Of a stretch of DNA of 64,000 nt, positions 9,431 through 20,625 are shown piece by piece. The stretch's first letter is position 1. Each line of letters starts with the position of its first letter. The stretch lies in contig NZ_KN150747.1 in the NCBI RefSeq assembly GCF_000754815.1, positions 33,647-97,646 on the forward strand, given 5' to 3'. The notes under the pieces were generated by a model. It saw nothing but the letters and a program-made list of their open reading frames with translations. It made no database searches and was not told the origin of the DNA. The DNA comes from Yersinia ruckeri ATCC 29473. GTDB lineage: Bacteria; Pseudomonadota; Gammaproteobacteria; Enterobacterales; Enterobacteriaceae. The position numbers and the translations under genes are program-made.

Positions 9431-10939
9431 ATGACGCAATCAACACAATTGGCAGACAGAATATCCCGTTTGAGCAGCGCGCTGGAAACGGGTCTGTATG
9501 AAAGGCAAGAAGCCATTCGCTTATGCCTATTGGCAGCACTCAGCGGCGAAAGCGTCTTTTTACTTGGTCCACCGGGGATTGCTAAGAGTCTGATTGCTCG
9601 TCGCCTGAAATTTGCTTTTCGTCATGCACGCGCTTTTGAATATCTGATGACGCGTTTTTCTACTCCAGAGGAGGTGTTTGGCCCACTGTCTATTCAGGCA
9701 TTAAAAGAAGAAGGGCGCTATCAACGTATGACCAGCGGCTACCTGCCTGAAGCTGAGATCGTGTTTCTGGATGAAATCTGGAAAGCAGGGCCAGCCATTC
9801 TGAATACCCTGCTAACGGCGATTAATGAACGACGTTTCCGTAATGGCGATAAGGAAGACAGTATTCCCATGCGCCTGTTGGTCACCGCCTCCAACGAATT
9901 ACCCGAAGCCGACAGCAGCCTGGAAGCTCTTTATGACCGAATGCTGATTCGTTTGTGGCTTGATCGAGTGCAGGAGAAACAGAATTTTCGCTCACTGTTG
10001 CTAACCCGGCAAAATGAAAACCACAACCCTGTGGCGGAAAATCTCAGTATCAGTGATGAGGAATTCCACCAGTGGCAACCGCTGATTGATAAAATTATGC
10101 TGCCCGATCACTGTTTTGAGCTTATTTTCCAACTACGTCAACGCCTAAGTGCATTGGAACAAGCGCCTTACGTTTCAGATCGCCGTTGGAAGAAAGCCCT
10201 ACGTCTCCTTCAGGCCTGCGCATTCTTTAGTGGCCGCGATACAATTACGCCGATCGATCTGATTTTACTGAAAGATTGTCTGTGGCATGACCTCAATTCT
10301 CTCAAGCTACTGCAACAACAGTTAGAACAACTGCTGTGTGAACAGGGTTATCAGCAGCAAAGCCTGATGATGCAGTTACAGCAGATTCAGGGGCAATGGT
10401 TGCAACATCAGCAACAACAAAATGACCGCCAAGCGCTGACATTGATAAAACAAAGCGGTCTATTTAGCCGCAAGGCACAATATACTCTGCCAGAAAATCT
10501 GACTGATAGCGCGTTGACCTTATTCTTGCAAAGGCCACTGAACTTGCATGATATTCAAGTCAATCATCTGCAAATCGAGCGGGATGCATTAATACAATGG
10601 CTGAATAAAGGCGGTGTACTACGCGCAAAACTGAATACCATTGGGTTTGCTCAAACGATAGAGGCCGAAATTGATGACCGCCAGCATCTGGTTATTCTTG
10701 ATGTCAGCCGTCAGGGTGCGGTTCTCTCGCTGCCAGGTCAGTCTGCCAGCACGGTACCGGAAGCATTATTGACACAGATGAATGAGCTGGAAAGCCGTCT
10801 GGCGGAACAGCGTCGTCAGTTCAGCCAACATCAACCTTGCCTATTCACGCCTTCAGCGTGGCTAGCCAAAATTGAGGCTAGCTTATTGCAAGTCGCTGAA
10901 CAGGTGAAACAGCAGCAACAAAAATTGCGTGGGCACTAG
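9431..10939 (+). CDS. ravA: MoxR-family AAA+ ATPase RavA
   Basis: RavA is a hexameric AAA+ ATPase that works with the VWA protein ViaA. In E. coli it binds the lysine decarboxylase LdcI and modulates respiratory complexes and aminoglycoside sensitivity. The 502-residue protein has Walker A GPPGIAKS (about residues 46-53), Walker [11 protein letters not shown] (about 113-122), sensor 1 at TASNE (about 155) and an arginine-finger region. A glutamine-rich helical part follows (about 285-340), then the LARA/triple-helical C-terminal domains. It lies three bases upstream of viaA, so they form one operon. Confidence 0.95.
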   Translation: MTQSTQLADRISRLSSALETGLYERQEAIRLCLLAALSGESVFLLGPPGIAKSLIARRLKFAFRHARAFEYLMTRFSTPEEVFGPLSIQALKEEGRYQRMTSGYLPEAEIVFLDEIWKAGPAILNTLLTAINERRFRNGDKEDSIPMRLLVTASNELPEADSSLEALYDRMLIRLWLDRVQEKQNFRSLLLTRQNENHNPVAENLSISDEEFHQWQPLIDKIMLPDHCFELIFQLRQRLSALEQAPYVSDRRWKKALRLLQACAFFSGRDTITPIDLILLKDCLWHDLNSLKLLQQQLEQLLCEQGYQQQSLMMQLQQIQGQWLQHQQQQNDRQALTLIKQSGLFSRKAQYTLPENLTDSALTLFLQRPLNLHDIQVNHLQIERDALIQWLNKGGVLRAKLNTIGFAQTIEAEIDDRQHLVILDVSRQGAVLSLPGQSASTVPEALLTQMNELESRLAEQRRQFSQHQPCLFTPSAWLAKIEASLLQVAEQVKQQQQKLRGH

Positions 10940-10942
10940 ATC

Positions 10943-12409
10943 ATGTTAAGCCTGGCAACGCTGGATATGCTGTTATCCATCAGTGAAGGCCAACTGATAG
11001 ATGAACTGGTGATTGGCTTGTTGGCTGCACCTCAGTTGGCTATTTTCTTTGAAAAGTTTCCCCGAATGAAACGCGCCTTACTGAAAGATATTCCCAGTTG
11101 GAAATTAAAGCTGAAACAACGTATTCAGGAAGCTAATGTCCCGCCAGCATTAGCCAGCGAGTTCAGCTTATATCAACGCTGCCAACTGCAAGAAAGTACG
11201 GCTTTTTATCAGCAGATTTGGGCTATTGTCGAAAATCTGGAGAACATCCATTCCCCTTTTGCGACACAAGCCAGATCCATGTTGGAAGCCGCTGATCTCG
11301 CCAATAATCCCCCCAATGGCGACAGCCTGCAAACCCTGTTTTTGCAACGCTGGCGCGTAAGCCTGACGCTACAAACCATGACTGTTCACCACCAACTTTT
11401 GGAGCAGGAACGTGAGCAGTTACTTGCCGAACTACAGCAACGGCCAGCGCTAAGCGGTGCCCTCGAACCGATACTGGCAGATAACGATACGGCGGCGGGG
11501 CGACTGTGGGATATGAGCCAAAGCCAGTTACAGCGCGGGGATTACCAGCTATTACTGCAATACGGCGATTTTTTACAGCAACAATCCGAATTACAGAAAC
11601 TGGCTGAAAAACTGGGTCGCAGCCGTTCAGCTAAAGCATTACCCACGCCCGATGCGCGCTTCGAGCCTTATTCTGTGATGGTAAGAATGCCGGATGCGGT
11701 TCCAGAAGAGGTCAGCGGTATTCACCAAAGTAACGATATTCTACGTCTGCTTCCTACCGAGTTAGTCATGCTGGGTATGAATGAATTGGAGTTTGAATTT
11801 TATCGCCGCTTACTGGAAAGGCGCTTGCTGACTTACCGTTTACAAGGTGATGCCTGGCAAGAACAGCGGTTACAAAGGCCGGTAAGCCTGAAAAATAGTG
11901 ATGAACAGCCGCGTGGCCCATTTATTGTTTGCGTAGATACGTCCGGTTCGATGGGCGGGTTTAACGAGCAATGCGCCAAAGCTTTCTGCTTGGCATTACT
12001 GCGTATAGCTCTGGAAGACAACCGCCGTTGCTATATCATGCTATTCGCTACAGAAATTATTCACTACGAACTATCAGCATCTAGCGGTCTTGAACAGGCC
12101 ATTCGTTTTCTCAGCCAACGTTTTCGCGGCGGAACCGATCTGGCCGCCTGCTTATCGGCAACACTCACTAAAATGGATGATCGGGAATGGTATGATGCGG
12201 ATGCGGTGATCATCTCCGATTTTGTCGCCCAGCGCTTGCCAGAGGAACTGATCCGCAAAATCAAAATTCAACAACAAGCTCATCAACATCGATTCCATGC
12301 TGTTGCCATGTCGGCCTATGGCAAACCCGGCATTATGCGGATTTTCGACCATATCTGGCGTTTTGATACCGGATTAAAAAGCCGCTTAATGCGCCGCTGG
12401 AAGCGCTAA
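10943..12409 (+). CDS. viaA: VWA-domain protein ViaA, partner of RavA
   Basis: This 488-residue protein has a helical N-terminal region (about 1-300) and a C-terminal von Willebrand factor A domain. The metal-ion-dependent adhesion site DTSGSMGG lies at about residue 332, and conserved RGGTDL and IISDF follow. ViaA stimulates RavA ATPase activity in E. coli. It starts three bases after the ravA stop, and its end converges on the DUF1345 remnant 13 bases away. Confidence 0.95.
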   Translation: MLSLATLDMLLSISEGQLIDELVIGLLAAPQLAIFFEKFPRMKRALLKDIPSWKLKLKQRIQEANVPPALASEFSLYQRCQLQESTAFYQQIWAIVENLENIHSPFATQARSMLEAADLANNPPNGDSLQTLFLQRWRVSLTLQTMTVHHQLLEQEREQLLAELQQRPALSGALEPILADNDTAAGRLWDMSQSQLQRGDYQLLLQYGDFLQQQSELQKLAEKLGRSRSAKALPTPDARFEPYSVMVRMPDAVPEEVSGIHQSNDILRLLPTELVMLGMNELEFEFYRRLLERRLLTYRLQGDAWQEQRLQRPVSLKNSDEQPRGPFIVCVDTSGSMGGFNEQCAKAFCLALLRIALEDNRRCYIMLFATEIIHYELSASSGLEQAIRFLSQRFRGGTDLAACLSATLTKMDDREWYDADAVIISDFVAQRLPEELIRKIKIQQQAHQHRFHAVAMSAYGKPGIMRIFDHIWRFDTGLKSRLMRRWKR

Positions 12410-12421
12410 CTCAATGATTAA

Positions 12422-12679
12422 TCAGTTAAGTAGCCCCGCGCCCACGTTAATTGACAGCCCTAATATCGTCATATTAAAGATGAAAGATAAAACCGACTGA
12501 AACAACACAACGCGGCGAACATCCGGACTACCGATAGAAACATCAGCAGTTTGCGAAGCCACGCCGATCGTAAATGCAAAATAAAGAAAATCCCAGTATG
12601 TCGGTTTGGCTATCTGATCGGGGAAAATCAGCGGCAGTACTTTTTCTGGCGTCGGTTGGTTTAAATAAAAAAGAAACAA
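12422..12679 (-). pseudogene. C-terminal remnant of a DUF1345 membrane protein
   Basis: The 85-codon frame contains YWDFLYFAFTIGVASQTADVSI followed by two hydrophobic segments. This is the C-terminal third of DUF1345 inner-membrane proteins, which as I recall are around 210-230 residues. There is no N-terminal half. The only start is a TTG lying inside the asnA terminator hairpin, and no Shine-Dalgarno sequence precedes it. I read it as a 5'-deleted gene. It might be transcribed by read-through from asnA, but a functional product is unlikely. Family recognition is by motif and moderately sure. Confidence 0.75.
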
Positions 12680-12700
12680 CCCGACGATGATGTCGGGTTG
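12661..12700 (-). terminator. asnA rho-independent terminator
   Basis: Read leftwards, a 9-bp stem (12692-12700 with 12677-12685, CAACCCGAC) with a 6-base loop is followed by TTTCTTTTTTATTT. It lies 33 bases after the asnA stop. It overlaps the 5' edge of the DUF1345 remnant. Confidence 0.9.
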
Positions 12701-12733
12701 CCTGATAAAACTATCGGGTAAAACACAGAATAA

Positions 12734-13726
12734 TTACAGCAGACCTGCTACTTTTTCACTGATTTCCGGGCCCCAAACGCCACATTGAACTTGGCCAATA
12801 TGTTGTTGTTGCAGCAATAACATCACCAACCGAGATTGTCCGATGCCGCCACCGATAGTTTGTGGCATTTCACCACGCAGCAGTGACTGGTGCCACTCCA
12901 ATTTCAGACGGTCTTCATCCGCAGTCAGCGCCAGTTGGCGTTTCAGCGTTTCCGCATCCACACGAATACCCATGGAGGAAATCTCAAATGCATCTTCCAA
13001 AATCGGGTTCCAGACAATAATGTCACCGTTCAAACCAGCAAAACCTTCGGCGCTCGGCGACGTCCAGTCATCATAATCTGGTGCACGTACATCATGAGAT
13101 TTCCCGTCGGCCAGCTTACCGCCAATACCGATCAGGAATACCGCCCCCAATTCTTTGGCAATCGCACGTTCACGGCCTTTAGCATCCAAATCAGGGAAAC
13201 GGGTAAGCAGAGTTTCGCTATGTACAAAGTGAATTTTCTCCGGCAGGAACGGTTTGATACCAAACTCCGCACTCACTGCTGATTCTGTTTCTTTAATCGC
13301 CGTGTAGATCTTGTTAACGGTGAATTTCAAGTAAGCCAGGTTGCGTTCTCCGTCACCCATGACACGCTCCCAGTCCCACTGATCTACATACACTGAGTGG
13401 ATCGCACTAAGACGATCTTCATCAGGGCGCAACGCTTTCATATGTGTGTATAAGCCTTGATCAGCACCGAAATCGAAACGCCCCAGTGTCTTACGTTTCC
13501 ATTTAGCTAAAGAGTGCACCACTTCAAAAATGGCCTCAGGTAGCGTTTTCACTTTTACCTGTACCGCTTTTTCCGAACCAGACAAGTTATCCTGAGTACC
13601 ATCACCAACGCGGCTAAGAATAGGTGCCTGCACTTCGATCAGACCCAGTTGCTGTTCCAACTGGCGAGAAAAGAAGGATTTTACGAAGCTGATTTGTTGC
13701 TGTTTCTGGATAAATTGTTTTTTCAT
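12734..13726 (-). CDS. asnA: Aspartate-ammonia ligase (asparagine synthetase A)
   Basis: AsnA makes asparagine from aspartate, ammonia and ATP through an aspartyl-adenylate. The 330-residue class II aminoacyl-tRNA-synthetase-like enzyme is the E. coli length. Recognisable parts are the N-terminal [20 protein letters not shown], the motif-2-like [10 protein letters not shown] (about residue 110) and the C-terminal [14 protein letters not shown] (ATP-binding motif 3, about 291-304). It is divergent from its activator asnC. Confidence 0.97.
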   Translation of the reverse strand: MKKQFIQKQQQISFVKSFFSRQLEQQLGLIEVQAPILSRVGDGTQDNLSGSEKAVQVKVKTLPEAIFEVVHSLAKWKRKTLGRFDFGADQGLYTHMKALRPDEDRLSAIHSVYVDQWDWERVMGDGERNLAYLKFTVNKIYTAIKETESAVSAEFGIKPFLPEKIHFVHSETLLTRFPDLDAKGRERAIAKELGAVFLIGIGGKLADGKSHDVRAPDYDDWTSPSAEGFAGLNGDIIVWNPILEDAFEISSMGIRVDAETLKRQLALTADEDRLKLEWHQSLLRGEMPQTIGGGIGQSRLVMLLLQQQHIGQVQCGVWGPEISEKVAGLL

Positions 13727-13894
13727 GGTGATTTTCTCAATGCTTAATGTTCAGAATGCCGTATGGCTTGACATCGATTAAGCAACAGAACAGACCAATA
13801 ATTCAATATACAATAAGTAATATTGCCTTTTCACTTTCAATCATTCATTTTTTACTAGTTAAAAATAAACAATCATTAAAAATAGGGGGTAAAT
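13727..13894. promoter_or_regulatory. asnA-asnC divergent control region
   Basis: The 168-base AT-rich spacer between the divergent asnA and asnC must hold both promoters. In E. coli AsnC activates asnA and represses its own gene, with asparagine cancelling activation. I did not identify a convincing AsnC site or hexamer pair by eye. Confidence 0.5.
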
Positions 13895-14356
13895 ATGAGC
13901 GAAATGTATCAAATCGATAATCTCGATCGCGGCATCTTGAATGCTTTAATGGAAAATGCACGCACACCTTACGCTGAATTGGCCAAAAACTTTGGCGTAA
14001 GTCCAGGAACTATCCATGTGCGGGTCGAGAAAATGAAGCAGGCTGGCATTATTACTGCCGCCTGTGTTCACGTTGATCCCAAACGGCTGGGATATGATGT
14101 GTGTTGTTTTATCGGCATTATTTTAAAAAGTGCCAAAGATTATCCCTCAGCACTAAAGAAACTGGAAAGTCTGGAGGAGGTCGTGGAAGCCTATTACACC
14201 ACTGGGCACTACAGCGTCTTTATCAAAGTCATGTGTCGATCTATTGATGCGTTACAGCAAGTACTTATCAACAAGATCCAAACCATTGATGAGATCCAGT
14301 CGACAGAGACGCTAATCTCGTTGCAGAACCCCATTATGCGTACGATTGTTCCTTAA
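13895..14356 (+). CDS. asnC: Lrp/AsnC-family regulator AsnC
   Basis: This 153-residue feast/famine regulator has an N-terminal helix-turn-helix (about residues 8-60, with YAELAKNFGVSPGTIHVRVEKMKQ) and a C-terminal RAM/AsnC ligand domain (about 70-145) with TTGHYSVFIKVMC. It is the asparagine-responsive activator of asnA in the family. It lies upstream of mioC in the same direction; in E. coli read-through reaches mioC and oriC. The Shine-Dalgarno sequence is AGGGGG near 13884. Confidence 0.96.
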   Translation: MSEMYQIDNLDRGILNALMENARTPYAELAKNFGVSPGTIHVRVEKMKQAGIITAACVHVDPKRLGYDVCCFIGIILKSAKDYPSALKKLESLEEVVEAYYTTGHYSVFIKVMCRSIDALQQVLINKIQTIDEIQSTETLISLQNPIMRTIVP

Positions 14357-14378
14357 TGAATAAATAAGTATACCCATA

Positions 14379-14418
14379 TTGTCCACAGGTAGATCCCAGC
14401 TGATTCACAGAGTACAAT
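14379..14418 (+). promoter_or_regulatory. mioC promoter with a DnaA box
   Basis: TTGTCCACA (14379-14387) differs from the DnaA consensus TTATCCACA at one base and lies just upstream of a candidate -10 TACAAT (14413-14418). In E. coli the mioC promoter is repressed by DnaA through such a box, and transcription runs into oriC. No good -35 hexamer is visible at the 17-base position (TAGATC). Confidence 0.65.
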
Positions 14419-14447
14419 AGCGTCTCTTTACTTTGGTTGGGTTGTTT

Positions 14448-14888
14448 ATGGCTGATATTACCCTGATCAGTGGTAGCACATTGGGCAGCGCAGAATATGT
14501 TGCTGAACATTTGGCTGAGAAATTGGAAGAAGCCGGTTTCTCCACTGAGACATTGCATGGTCCGGAATTAGATGAACTCTCTCTGAAAGGCCTGTGGCTG
14601 GTGGTGACCTCGACTCATGGAGCCGGAGATCTGCCTGATAATCTACAACCTTTATTAGAGCAAATAGATCAGCAACAGCCCGATCTGTCTCTGGTTCGCT
14701 TTGGTGCCGTCGGTTTAGGCAGTTCTGAGTACGATACCTTTTGCGGTGCGATCCAAGCGCTTGATCAGCAATTGATCGCCAAAGGAGCGAAACGGATCGG
14801 TGAAATACTAGAGATCGACGTTACTCAACATGAGATTCCTGAAGATCCAGCGGAAGAATGGGTAAAAAGTTGGATTAATTTACTCTAA
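14448..14888 (+). CDS. mioC: Flavodoxin-like FMN protein MioC
   Basis: MioC is a small FMN-binding flavodoxin-like protein, linked in E. coli to biotin synthase activity in vitro. The start at ATG 14448 gives MADITLISGSTLGSAEYVAEHL and 146 residues, aligned with E. coli MioC. An upstream in-frame TTG at 14433 would add five residues and lacks support. The phosphate-binding loop SGSTLGSAEY is at residues 8-17, and the flavin loops STHGAGDLPDN and GSSEYDTFCGA follow. Transcription runs directly into oriC. Confidence 0.95.
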   Translation: MADITLISGSTLGSAEYVAEHLAEKLEEAGFSTETLHGPELDELSLKGLWLVVTSTHGAGDLPDNLQPLLEQIDQQQPDLSLVRFGAVGLGSSEYDTFCGAIQALDQQLIAKGAKRIGEILEIDVTQHEIPEDPAEEWVKSWINLL

Positions 14889-14904
14889 TACGCTCAAAGA
14901 TCAC

Positions 14905-15175
14905 GCGATCAATTGTGGATAACTATGCTTAAAAGCAGGGTAAAACCGGTAGTTATCCATATAACAACCTTAGTACACATTATGAGCTGTGGATAACATG
15001 CCATTTAGATCCCAGCTTATACGCAATAGGATCACCGATCATTCACAGCAAACGATCCTCCTTAATCCCATGATCTTATTTGTGAATATTCACTTATCCA
15101 CAGATGATCACGATCCTAATAGAAGATCTAATAAAGAGATCTTTAAATAAAAAGATCTTCTTTTAATTAAGGGCG
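14905..15175. other. oriC: Chromosomal replication origin oriC
   Basis: The segment between mioC and mnmG is the enterobacterial oriC, in reverse orientation to the usual drawing. DnaA boxes: R4 TGTGGATAA (14914-14922, perfect), R3-like TTATCCATA (14953-14961), R2 TGTGGATAA (14988-14996, perfect, whereas E. coli has TTATACACA) and R1 TTATCCACA (15094-15102, perfect). About 15 GATC sites lie in 14889-15270, for Dam methylation and SeqA. The block at 15000-15045 is strongly conserved with E. coli. The DNA-unwinding element is listed separately. mioC reads toward the origin and mnmG away from it. Confidence 0.97.
15116..15170. other. oriC DNA-unwinding element (three 13-mers)
   Basis: On the minus strand three GATC-initiated AT-rich 13-mers are seen: GATCTTTTTATTT (15145-15157), GATCTCTTTATTA (15129-15141) and GATCTTCTATTAG (15116-15128). 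They correspond to L, M and R of E. coli. M and R are adjacent and L is three bases away. An extra AT-rich stretch (15158-15170) lies beyond L. This is where the duplex should melt and DnaB be loaded. Confidence 0.93.
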
Positions 15176-15270
15176 ATCCTAAGGCACTTGGTCGATCGTC
15201 TAAACTTGAGTAGAATCCCCCACCCTAGGGCAAACCAACGATCATTCGCATAACGGCGAGGTGCAGTACC

Positions 15271-17160
15271 ATGTTTTATCCAGATCAATTTGACGTCATC
15301 ATCATCGGTGGTGGTCATGCAGGCACAGAGGCTGCTATGGCAGCGGCACGCATGGGACGTCAGACCCTATTACTGACACACAATATCGATACCCTGGGGC
15401 AAATGTCTTGCAACCCAGCGATAGGGGGTATTGGTAAGGGACATCTGGTAAAAGAGATCGATGCTCTCGGTGGACTAATGGCCATCGCAACTGACCACGC
15501 AGGTATTCAGTTTAGGATACTAAACGCAAGCAAAGGTCCTGCCGTCAGAGCGACTCGGGCACAAGCGGATAGGGTACTTTACCGTCAAGCGGTACGTACT
15601 GCTCTGGAGAATCAGCCAAATCTGATGATCTTCCAACAACCTGTTGAAGATCTGATTGTGGAAAACGATCGTGTCGTGGGTGCAGTTACCCAGATGGGGC
15701 TTAAATTCCGCGCCAAAGCCGTTGTGCTGACCGTGGGTACCTTCCTGGATGGCAAGATTCATATCGGGTTGGAAAACTACAGTGGTGGCCGCGCAGGCGA
15801 TCCTCCGTCCATCTCGCTTTCCCAGCGTTTACGTGAATTACCGCTTCGGGTTAATCGCCTGAAAACCGGTACACCACCGCGCATTGATGCGCGAACCATT
15901 GATTTTAGCCAATTGGCTCCACAGTTAGGTGATGATCCTGTACCAGTATTTTCGTTCCTCGGTAATGCATCACAACATCCTGAACAAATGGCTTGTCATA
16001 TCACCTACACCAATGAAAAAACCCATGAGGTGATCCGTAATAACCTCGATCGTAGCCCAATGTATGCTGGGATCATTGAGGGGATCGGACCACGTTACTG
16101 CCCTTCCATTGAAGACAAAGTGATGCGTTTTGCCGATCGCAATGCGCATCAGATCTTCCTTGAACCTGAAGGGTTGACCAGCAACGAAATTTATCCAAAC
16201 GGTATTTCCACCAGCTTGCCATTTGATGTCCAGATGCAAATCGTTCGTTCGATGAAAGGTATGGAAAATGCCCGCATCATTCGTCCTGGCTATGCTATCG
16301 AATACGATTTCTTCGATCCTCGTGACCTGAAACCAACCCTGGAAAGCAAATATATCCAGGGGCTGTTCTTTGCTGGACAAATCAACGGAACGACCGGATA
16401 CGAAGAAGCTGCAGCTCAAGGGTTGCTTGCTGGCCTTAATGCTGGCCGCTTTGCCAACGACGACGAGGGTTGGTTCCCACGTCGCGATGAAGCTTACCTT
16501 GGCGTTTTGGTTGATGATTTAAGCACTCTAGGCACCAAAGAACCGTACCGAATGTTTACATCCCGAGCTGAATATCGCTTGATGCTGCGCGAAGATAACG
16601 CCGATTTACGACTGACCGAAATGGGGCGGAAATTAGGGCTGGTCGACGATGCTCGTTGGGCTCATTACAGCCTAAAAATTGAGCAGATCGAGAAAGAACG
16701 TCAACGCTTACGGGATATCATGGTGCATCCGAACTCTGAAAAAATTCAAGAGATCAATGCCTTACTTAAAGCACCTTTGTCGAAAGAAGCCAATGGTGAA
16801 GAATTACTACGTCGCCCTGAAATCGATTACCGCATGTTAACTGCATTGGATAAATTTGGCCCTGCATTGAGTGATCCCCAAGCTGCGGATCAGGTTGAAA
16901 TCCAAGTGAAATACGAAGGTTACATTGCGCGTCAGCAGGAAGAAATCGAACGTCAGCTGCGTAATGAAAACACATTGTTGCCTACAGATTTGGATTACAG
17001 TCAAGTTTCCGGTTTGTCGAATGAAGTGACCGCTAAGCTAAACGATCACAAACCTAGCTCGATCGGGCAGGCATCTCGTATTTCAGGTGTCACGCCAGCG
17101 GCAATATCCATTTTGCTGGTTTGGTTGAAAAAACAGGGTCTACTTCGCCGCAGTGCCTGA
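15271..17160 (+). CDS. mnmG: tRNA uridine-34 carboxymethylaminomethyl synthase subunit MnmG (GidA)
   Basis: MnmG is the FAD-dependent partner of MnmE (at 46693-48057). The complex installs the 5-carboxymethylaminomethyl group on wobble uridine of several tRNAs, using methylenetetrahydrofolate. The 629-residue protein has the dinucleotide-binding [19 protein letters not shown] (about residues 11-29), the signature [13 protein letters not shown] (about 172-184) and [18 protein letters not shown] (about 369-386). The C-terminal GIDA-associated helical domain binds MnmE. It is transcribed away from oriC. Confidence 0.98.
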   Translation: MFYPDQFDVIIIGGGHAGTEAAMAAARMGRQTLLLTHNIDTLGQMSCNPAIGGIGKGHLVKEIDALGGLMAIATDHAGIQFRILNASKGPAVRATRAQADRVLYRQAVRTALENQPNLMIFQQPVEDLIVENDRVVGAVTQMGLKFRAKAVVLTVGTFLDGKIHIGLENYSGGRAGDPPSISLSQRLRELPLRVNRLKTGTPPRIDARTIDFSQLAPQLGDDPVPVFSFLGNASQHPEQMACHITYTNEKTHEVIRNNLDRSPMYAGIIEGIGPRYCPSIEDKVMRFADRNAHQIFLEPEGLTSNEIYPNGISTSLPFDVQMQIVRSMKGMENARIIRPGYAIEYDFFDPRDLKPTLESKYIQGLFFAGQINGTTGYEEAAAQGLLAGLNAGRFANDDEGWFPRRDEAYLGVLVDDLSTLGTKEPYRMFTSRAEYRLMLREDNADLRLTEMGRKLGLVDDARWAHYSLKIEQIEKERQRLRDIMVHPNSEKIQEINALLKAPLSKEANGEELLRRPEIDYRMLTALDKFGPALSDPQAADQVEIQVKYEGYIARQQEEIERQLRNENTLLPTDLDYSQVSGLSNEVTAKLNDHKPSSIGQASRISGVTPAAISILLVWLKKQGLLRRSA

Positions 17161-17197
17161 TGTTTTATCCGGTGTGCTGCGTTTGGTTCCCCGCTGA

Positions 17198-17218
17198 CAG
17201 CCAACTGATAGTTGGCTG
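17198..17218. terminator. Small hairpin between mnmG and rsmG
   Basis: A 9-bp perfect stem (CAGCCAACT 17198-17206 with 17210-17218) has a 3-base loop. No T-run follows, so it is more likely an mRNA processing or stabilising hairpin in the mnmG-rsmG transcript than a terminator. Confidence 0.4.
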
Positions 17219-17278
17219 ATTAACTATTCGATTATTTATCAACGCTGGTAGTACTATTTCTGTCCAGAGGACATTGTG

Positions 17279-17899
17279 GTGTTAAAAAAATTAGAATCCT
17301 TGCTAAAAATCGCGGGAATATCATTACCCGATAAGCAAAAACAACAACTTGTCGGCTATGTTGAACTGCTGCACAAATGGAACAAAGCCTACAATCTGAC
17401 TTCCGTTCGTGATCCGGAACAAATGCTTATTCGCCATATTCTGGACAGTATCGTGGTTAACCCGCATTTGCAGGGGCAACGTTTTATCGATGTGGGGACG
17501 GGGCCAGGCTTACCGGGAATCCCTTTGGCGATCGTACGTCCTGATTCCCATTTCACCTTGTTGGACAGTCTTGGCAAACGGGTACGGTTTTTGCGCCAGG
17601 TACAACACGAGCTGGGATTGAATAATATCGAACCAGTTCAGAGCCGGGTGGAGGACTTTAGTGGTGAACCCGGTTTTGACGGCGTAATAAGCCGTGCATT
17701 TGCTTCGTTAGACGATATGCTGTCATGGTGTCATCATTTGCCAAGTCGGCCTGAAGGGCGCTTCTACGCACTGAAAGGTGTGTGTCCTGACGATGAGTTG
17801 GCCACCTTGCCAAAGGGTATCCAATTGGAGTCAGTTGTCCGATTACTGGTGCCTGAGTTGGATGGTGAACGACATTTGATTATTCTTAAGCCAAACTAA
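17279..17899 (+). CDS. rsmG: 16S rRNA m7G527 methyltransferase RsmG (GidB)
   Basis: RsmG methylates G527 of 16S rRNA using S-adenosylmethionine; its loss gives low-level streptomycin resistance in other bacteria. The protein is 206 residues from GTG 17279 ([16 protein letters not shown]), matching the E. coli N-terminus. A second GTG directly upstream (17276) could also be used. The SAM-binding [15 protein letters not shown] lies at about residues 69-83, and ISRAFASL and ALKG follow. It forms the usual mnmG-rsmG pair. Confidence 0.95.
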   Translation: MLKKLESLLKIAGISLPDKQKQQLVGYVELLHKWNKAYNLTSVRDPEQMLIRHILDSIVVNPHLQGQRFIDVGTGPGLPGIPLAIVRPDSHFTLLDSLGKRVRFLRQVQHELGLNNIEPVQSRVEDFSGEPGFDGVISRAFASLDDMLSWCHHLPSRPEGRFYALKGVCPDDELATLPKGIQLESVVRLLVPELDGERHLIILKPN

Positions 17900-18422
17900 C
17901 TTTGTTTTTTATCAAAAAAAGTCAATAAACTTAGCTCGTTTTAGATAATCTTCAAAGGCTCGGTTTTTGTCGCTAGTTTAAATGCAAAACGCATAATATT
18001 TAACCTGTCGTTCACAATGACCGCCAGCAGCACATGATAATAATTAATTGAAGGCAGATACATAGTAACTAATGTAATTAATTCTATTGTTATTATATCC
18101 GTATTTGTATTTAAGTTGTTGCAATATCATTATCGAAAATGTCAATAAAAGGTTTTCACCTGGTAGATAAGTTGTTTTAGAAAGGTTTTAATTTAATATT
18201 TTGATTTTTATATATTTTTAATCGCTCTTTTGGTTAAAGACACAGAAAAATATTCTGGTTATATAGAGAGAATATTGAGTTATGTGATGCACTGCACGAT
18301 TTGTTGATTATTAGTGGAATCGTCTAACAATTAAATGAGATCTTTATTTCGAGGGATTTCTTGTGAAAAGAGTCCTAAAGAAGAAAATTTAAATAATTGT
18401 TCACCTTTTCGCTACTTATCGA
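17900..18422. other. AT-rich rsmG-atp intergenic stretch
   Basis: About 520 bases without a convincing gene. It is markedly AT-rich (especially 18050-18260), with no long frame, no clear inverted repeat and no obvious terminator right after rsmG. The atp promoter begins at its right end (18423). Confidence 0.6.
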
Positions 18423-18450
18423 TTGAATTCGTTTGTGTGCCCCGTATAAT
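18423..18450 (+). promoter_or_regulatory. Predicted atp operon promoter
   Basis: TTGAAT (18423-18428), a 16-base spacer and a perfect TATAAT (18445-18450) lie about 90 bases before atpI. A second candidate, TTGACT (18470-18475) with a TTTATA-like -10 after 18 bases, follows and would give a shorter leader. Assignment is by hexamer match only. Confidence 0.65.
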
Positions 18451-18543
18451 TTGCTCGTTTTTTGCTGCTTGACTCTCTGGAGCAAAGGCAGTTTTATACG
18501 TCACTCAGAATACCCCCTCAGGGGTAGGGAGAGAACAAACGTC

Positions 18544-18927
18544 ATGCCTGTATCCCTTTACAATGGGAAAATTGCGCGAAAGTTGCTGCTTTTGCAGTTA
18601 ATGACTTTTGTTGTTCTCAGTGCCGCTTTCGGTTTAAAAGGCTTGGAATGGAGTGTTTCTGCACTCGCAGGGGGTTTGGCGGCTTGGTTGCCAAATACCA
18701 TGTTTATGCTGTTTGCTTGCCACCATCAGGCAAAAACAGCCGCTCCGGGTCGTGTTGCTTGGACGTTTGCTATTGGCGAAGGATTAAAAGTTATCGTTAC
18801 GATAACTTTACTGATTGTGGCTTTGGGGCTGTTTAAAGCGGCGTTTGTCCCACTCGGTTTAACCTACTTATCGGTGCTGATTGTGCAGATATTGGCACCG
18901 GTCGTAATTAGCGGTTACCGTACTTAA
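18544..18927 (+). CDS. atpI: ATP synthase accessory protein AtpI
   Basis: AtpI is a small membrane protein that helps assemble the c-ring in some bacteria and is not a structural subunit. I take ATG 18544 (MPVSLYNGKIARKLLLLQL, 127 residues) because it aligns with E. coli AtpI (126 residues). The frame is open upstream to 18433, but that extension overlaps the promoter region. Four hydrophobic segments are visible. GRVAWTFAIGEGLKV (about residues 66-80) is the most conserved part. It is the first gene of the atp operon. Confidence 0.93.
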   Translation: MPVSLYNGKIARKLLLLQLMTFVVLSAAFGLKGLEWSVSALAGGLAAWLPNTMFMLFACHHQAKTAAPGRVAWTFAIGEGLKVIVTITLLIVALGLFKAAFVPLGLTYLSVLIVQILAPVVISGYRT

Positions 18928-18949
18928 AACAGTTATCGTATTTAACTAA

Positions 18950-19792
<843 letters not shown>

Positions 19793-19827
19793 TTTTCTTA
19801 TAACACTACTGCGTTTAACTGAAATAA

Positions 19828-20079
<252 letters not shown>

Positions 20080-20140
20080 GTAGAGATTTTCTCTACTGTG
20101 AACTACACCAAACTATTAACTTTGAAAGAGGCATTGTGCT

Positions 20141-20611
20141 GTGAATCTTAACGCAACAATCCTCGGCCAGGCCATCGCGTTTGTCCTGTTTGTCATATTC
20201 TGTATGAAGTATGTATGGCCGCCAATTATGGCTGCCATTGAGAAGCGTCAAAAAGAAATTGCTGACGGTCTCTCTTCTGCTGAACGTGCCAAAAAAGATT
20301 TGGACTTAGCGCAAGCCAATGCGACCGACCAACTGAAGAAAGCGAAAGCAGAAGCTCAGGTGATCATCGAGCAAGCGTCTAAACGTAAAGCTCAGATCCT
20401 TGATGAGGCTAAAGCCGAAGCTGAACAGGAACGTAACAAAATCGTGGCGCAAGCGCAGGCAGAGATCGACGCCGAACGTAAGCGCGCTCGTGAAGAGTTG
20501 CGTAAGCAAGTCGCGATGTTGGCAATAGCTGGCGCCGAGAAGATCATCGAACGTTCCGTGGATGAAGCTGCTAACAGCGACATCGTTGATAAACTGGTCG
20601 CTGAACTGTAA
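20141..20611 (+). CDS. atpF: ATP synthase Fo subunit b
   Basis: Subunit b dimerises to form the peripheral stalk linking Fo to F1. The 156-residue protein has a single N-terminal membrane helix (about 5-27) followed by a long charged coiled coil rich in Ala, Glu, Lys and Arg. The start is GTG (20141), the same unusual start and opening codons as in E. coli atpF. Confidence 0.98.
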   Translation: MNLNATILGQAIAFVLFVIFCMKYVWPPIMAAIEKRQKEIADGLSSAERAKKDLDLAQANATDQLKKAKAEAQVIIEQASKRKAQILDEAKAEAEQERNKIVAQAQAEIDAERKRAREELRKQVAMLAIAGAEKIIERSVDEAANSDIVDKLVAEL

Positions 20612-20625
20612 GGAGGGAGGGGCTG

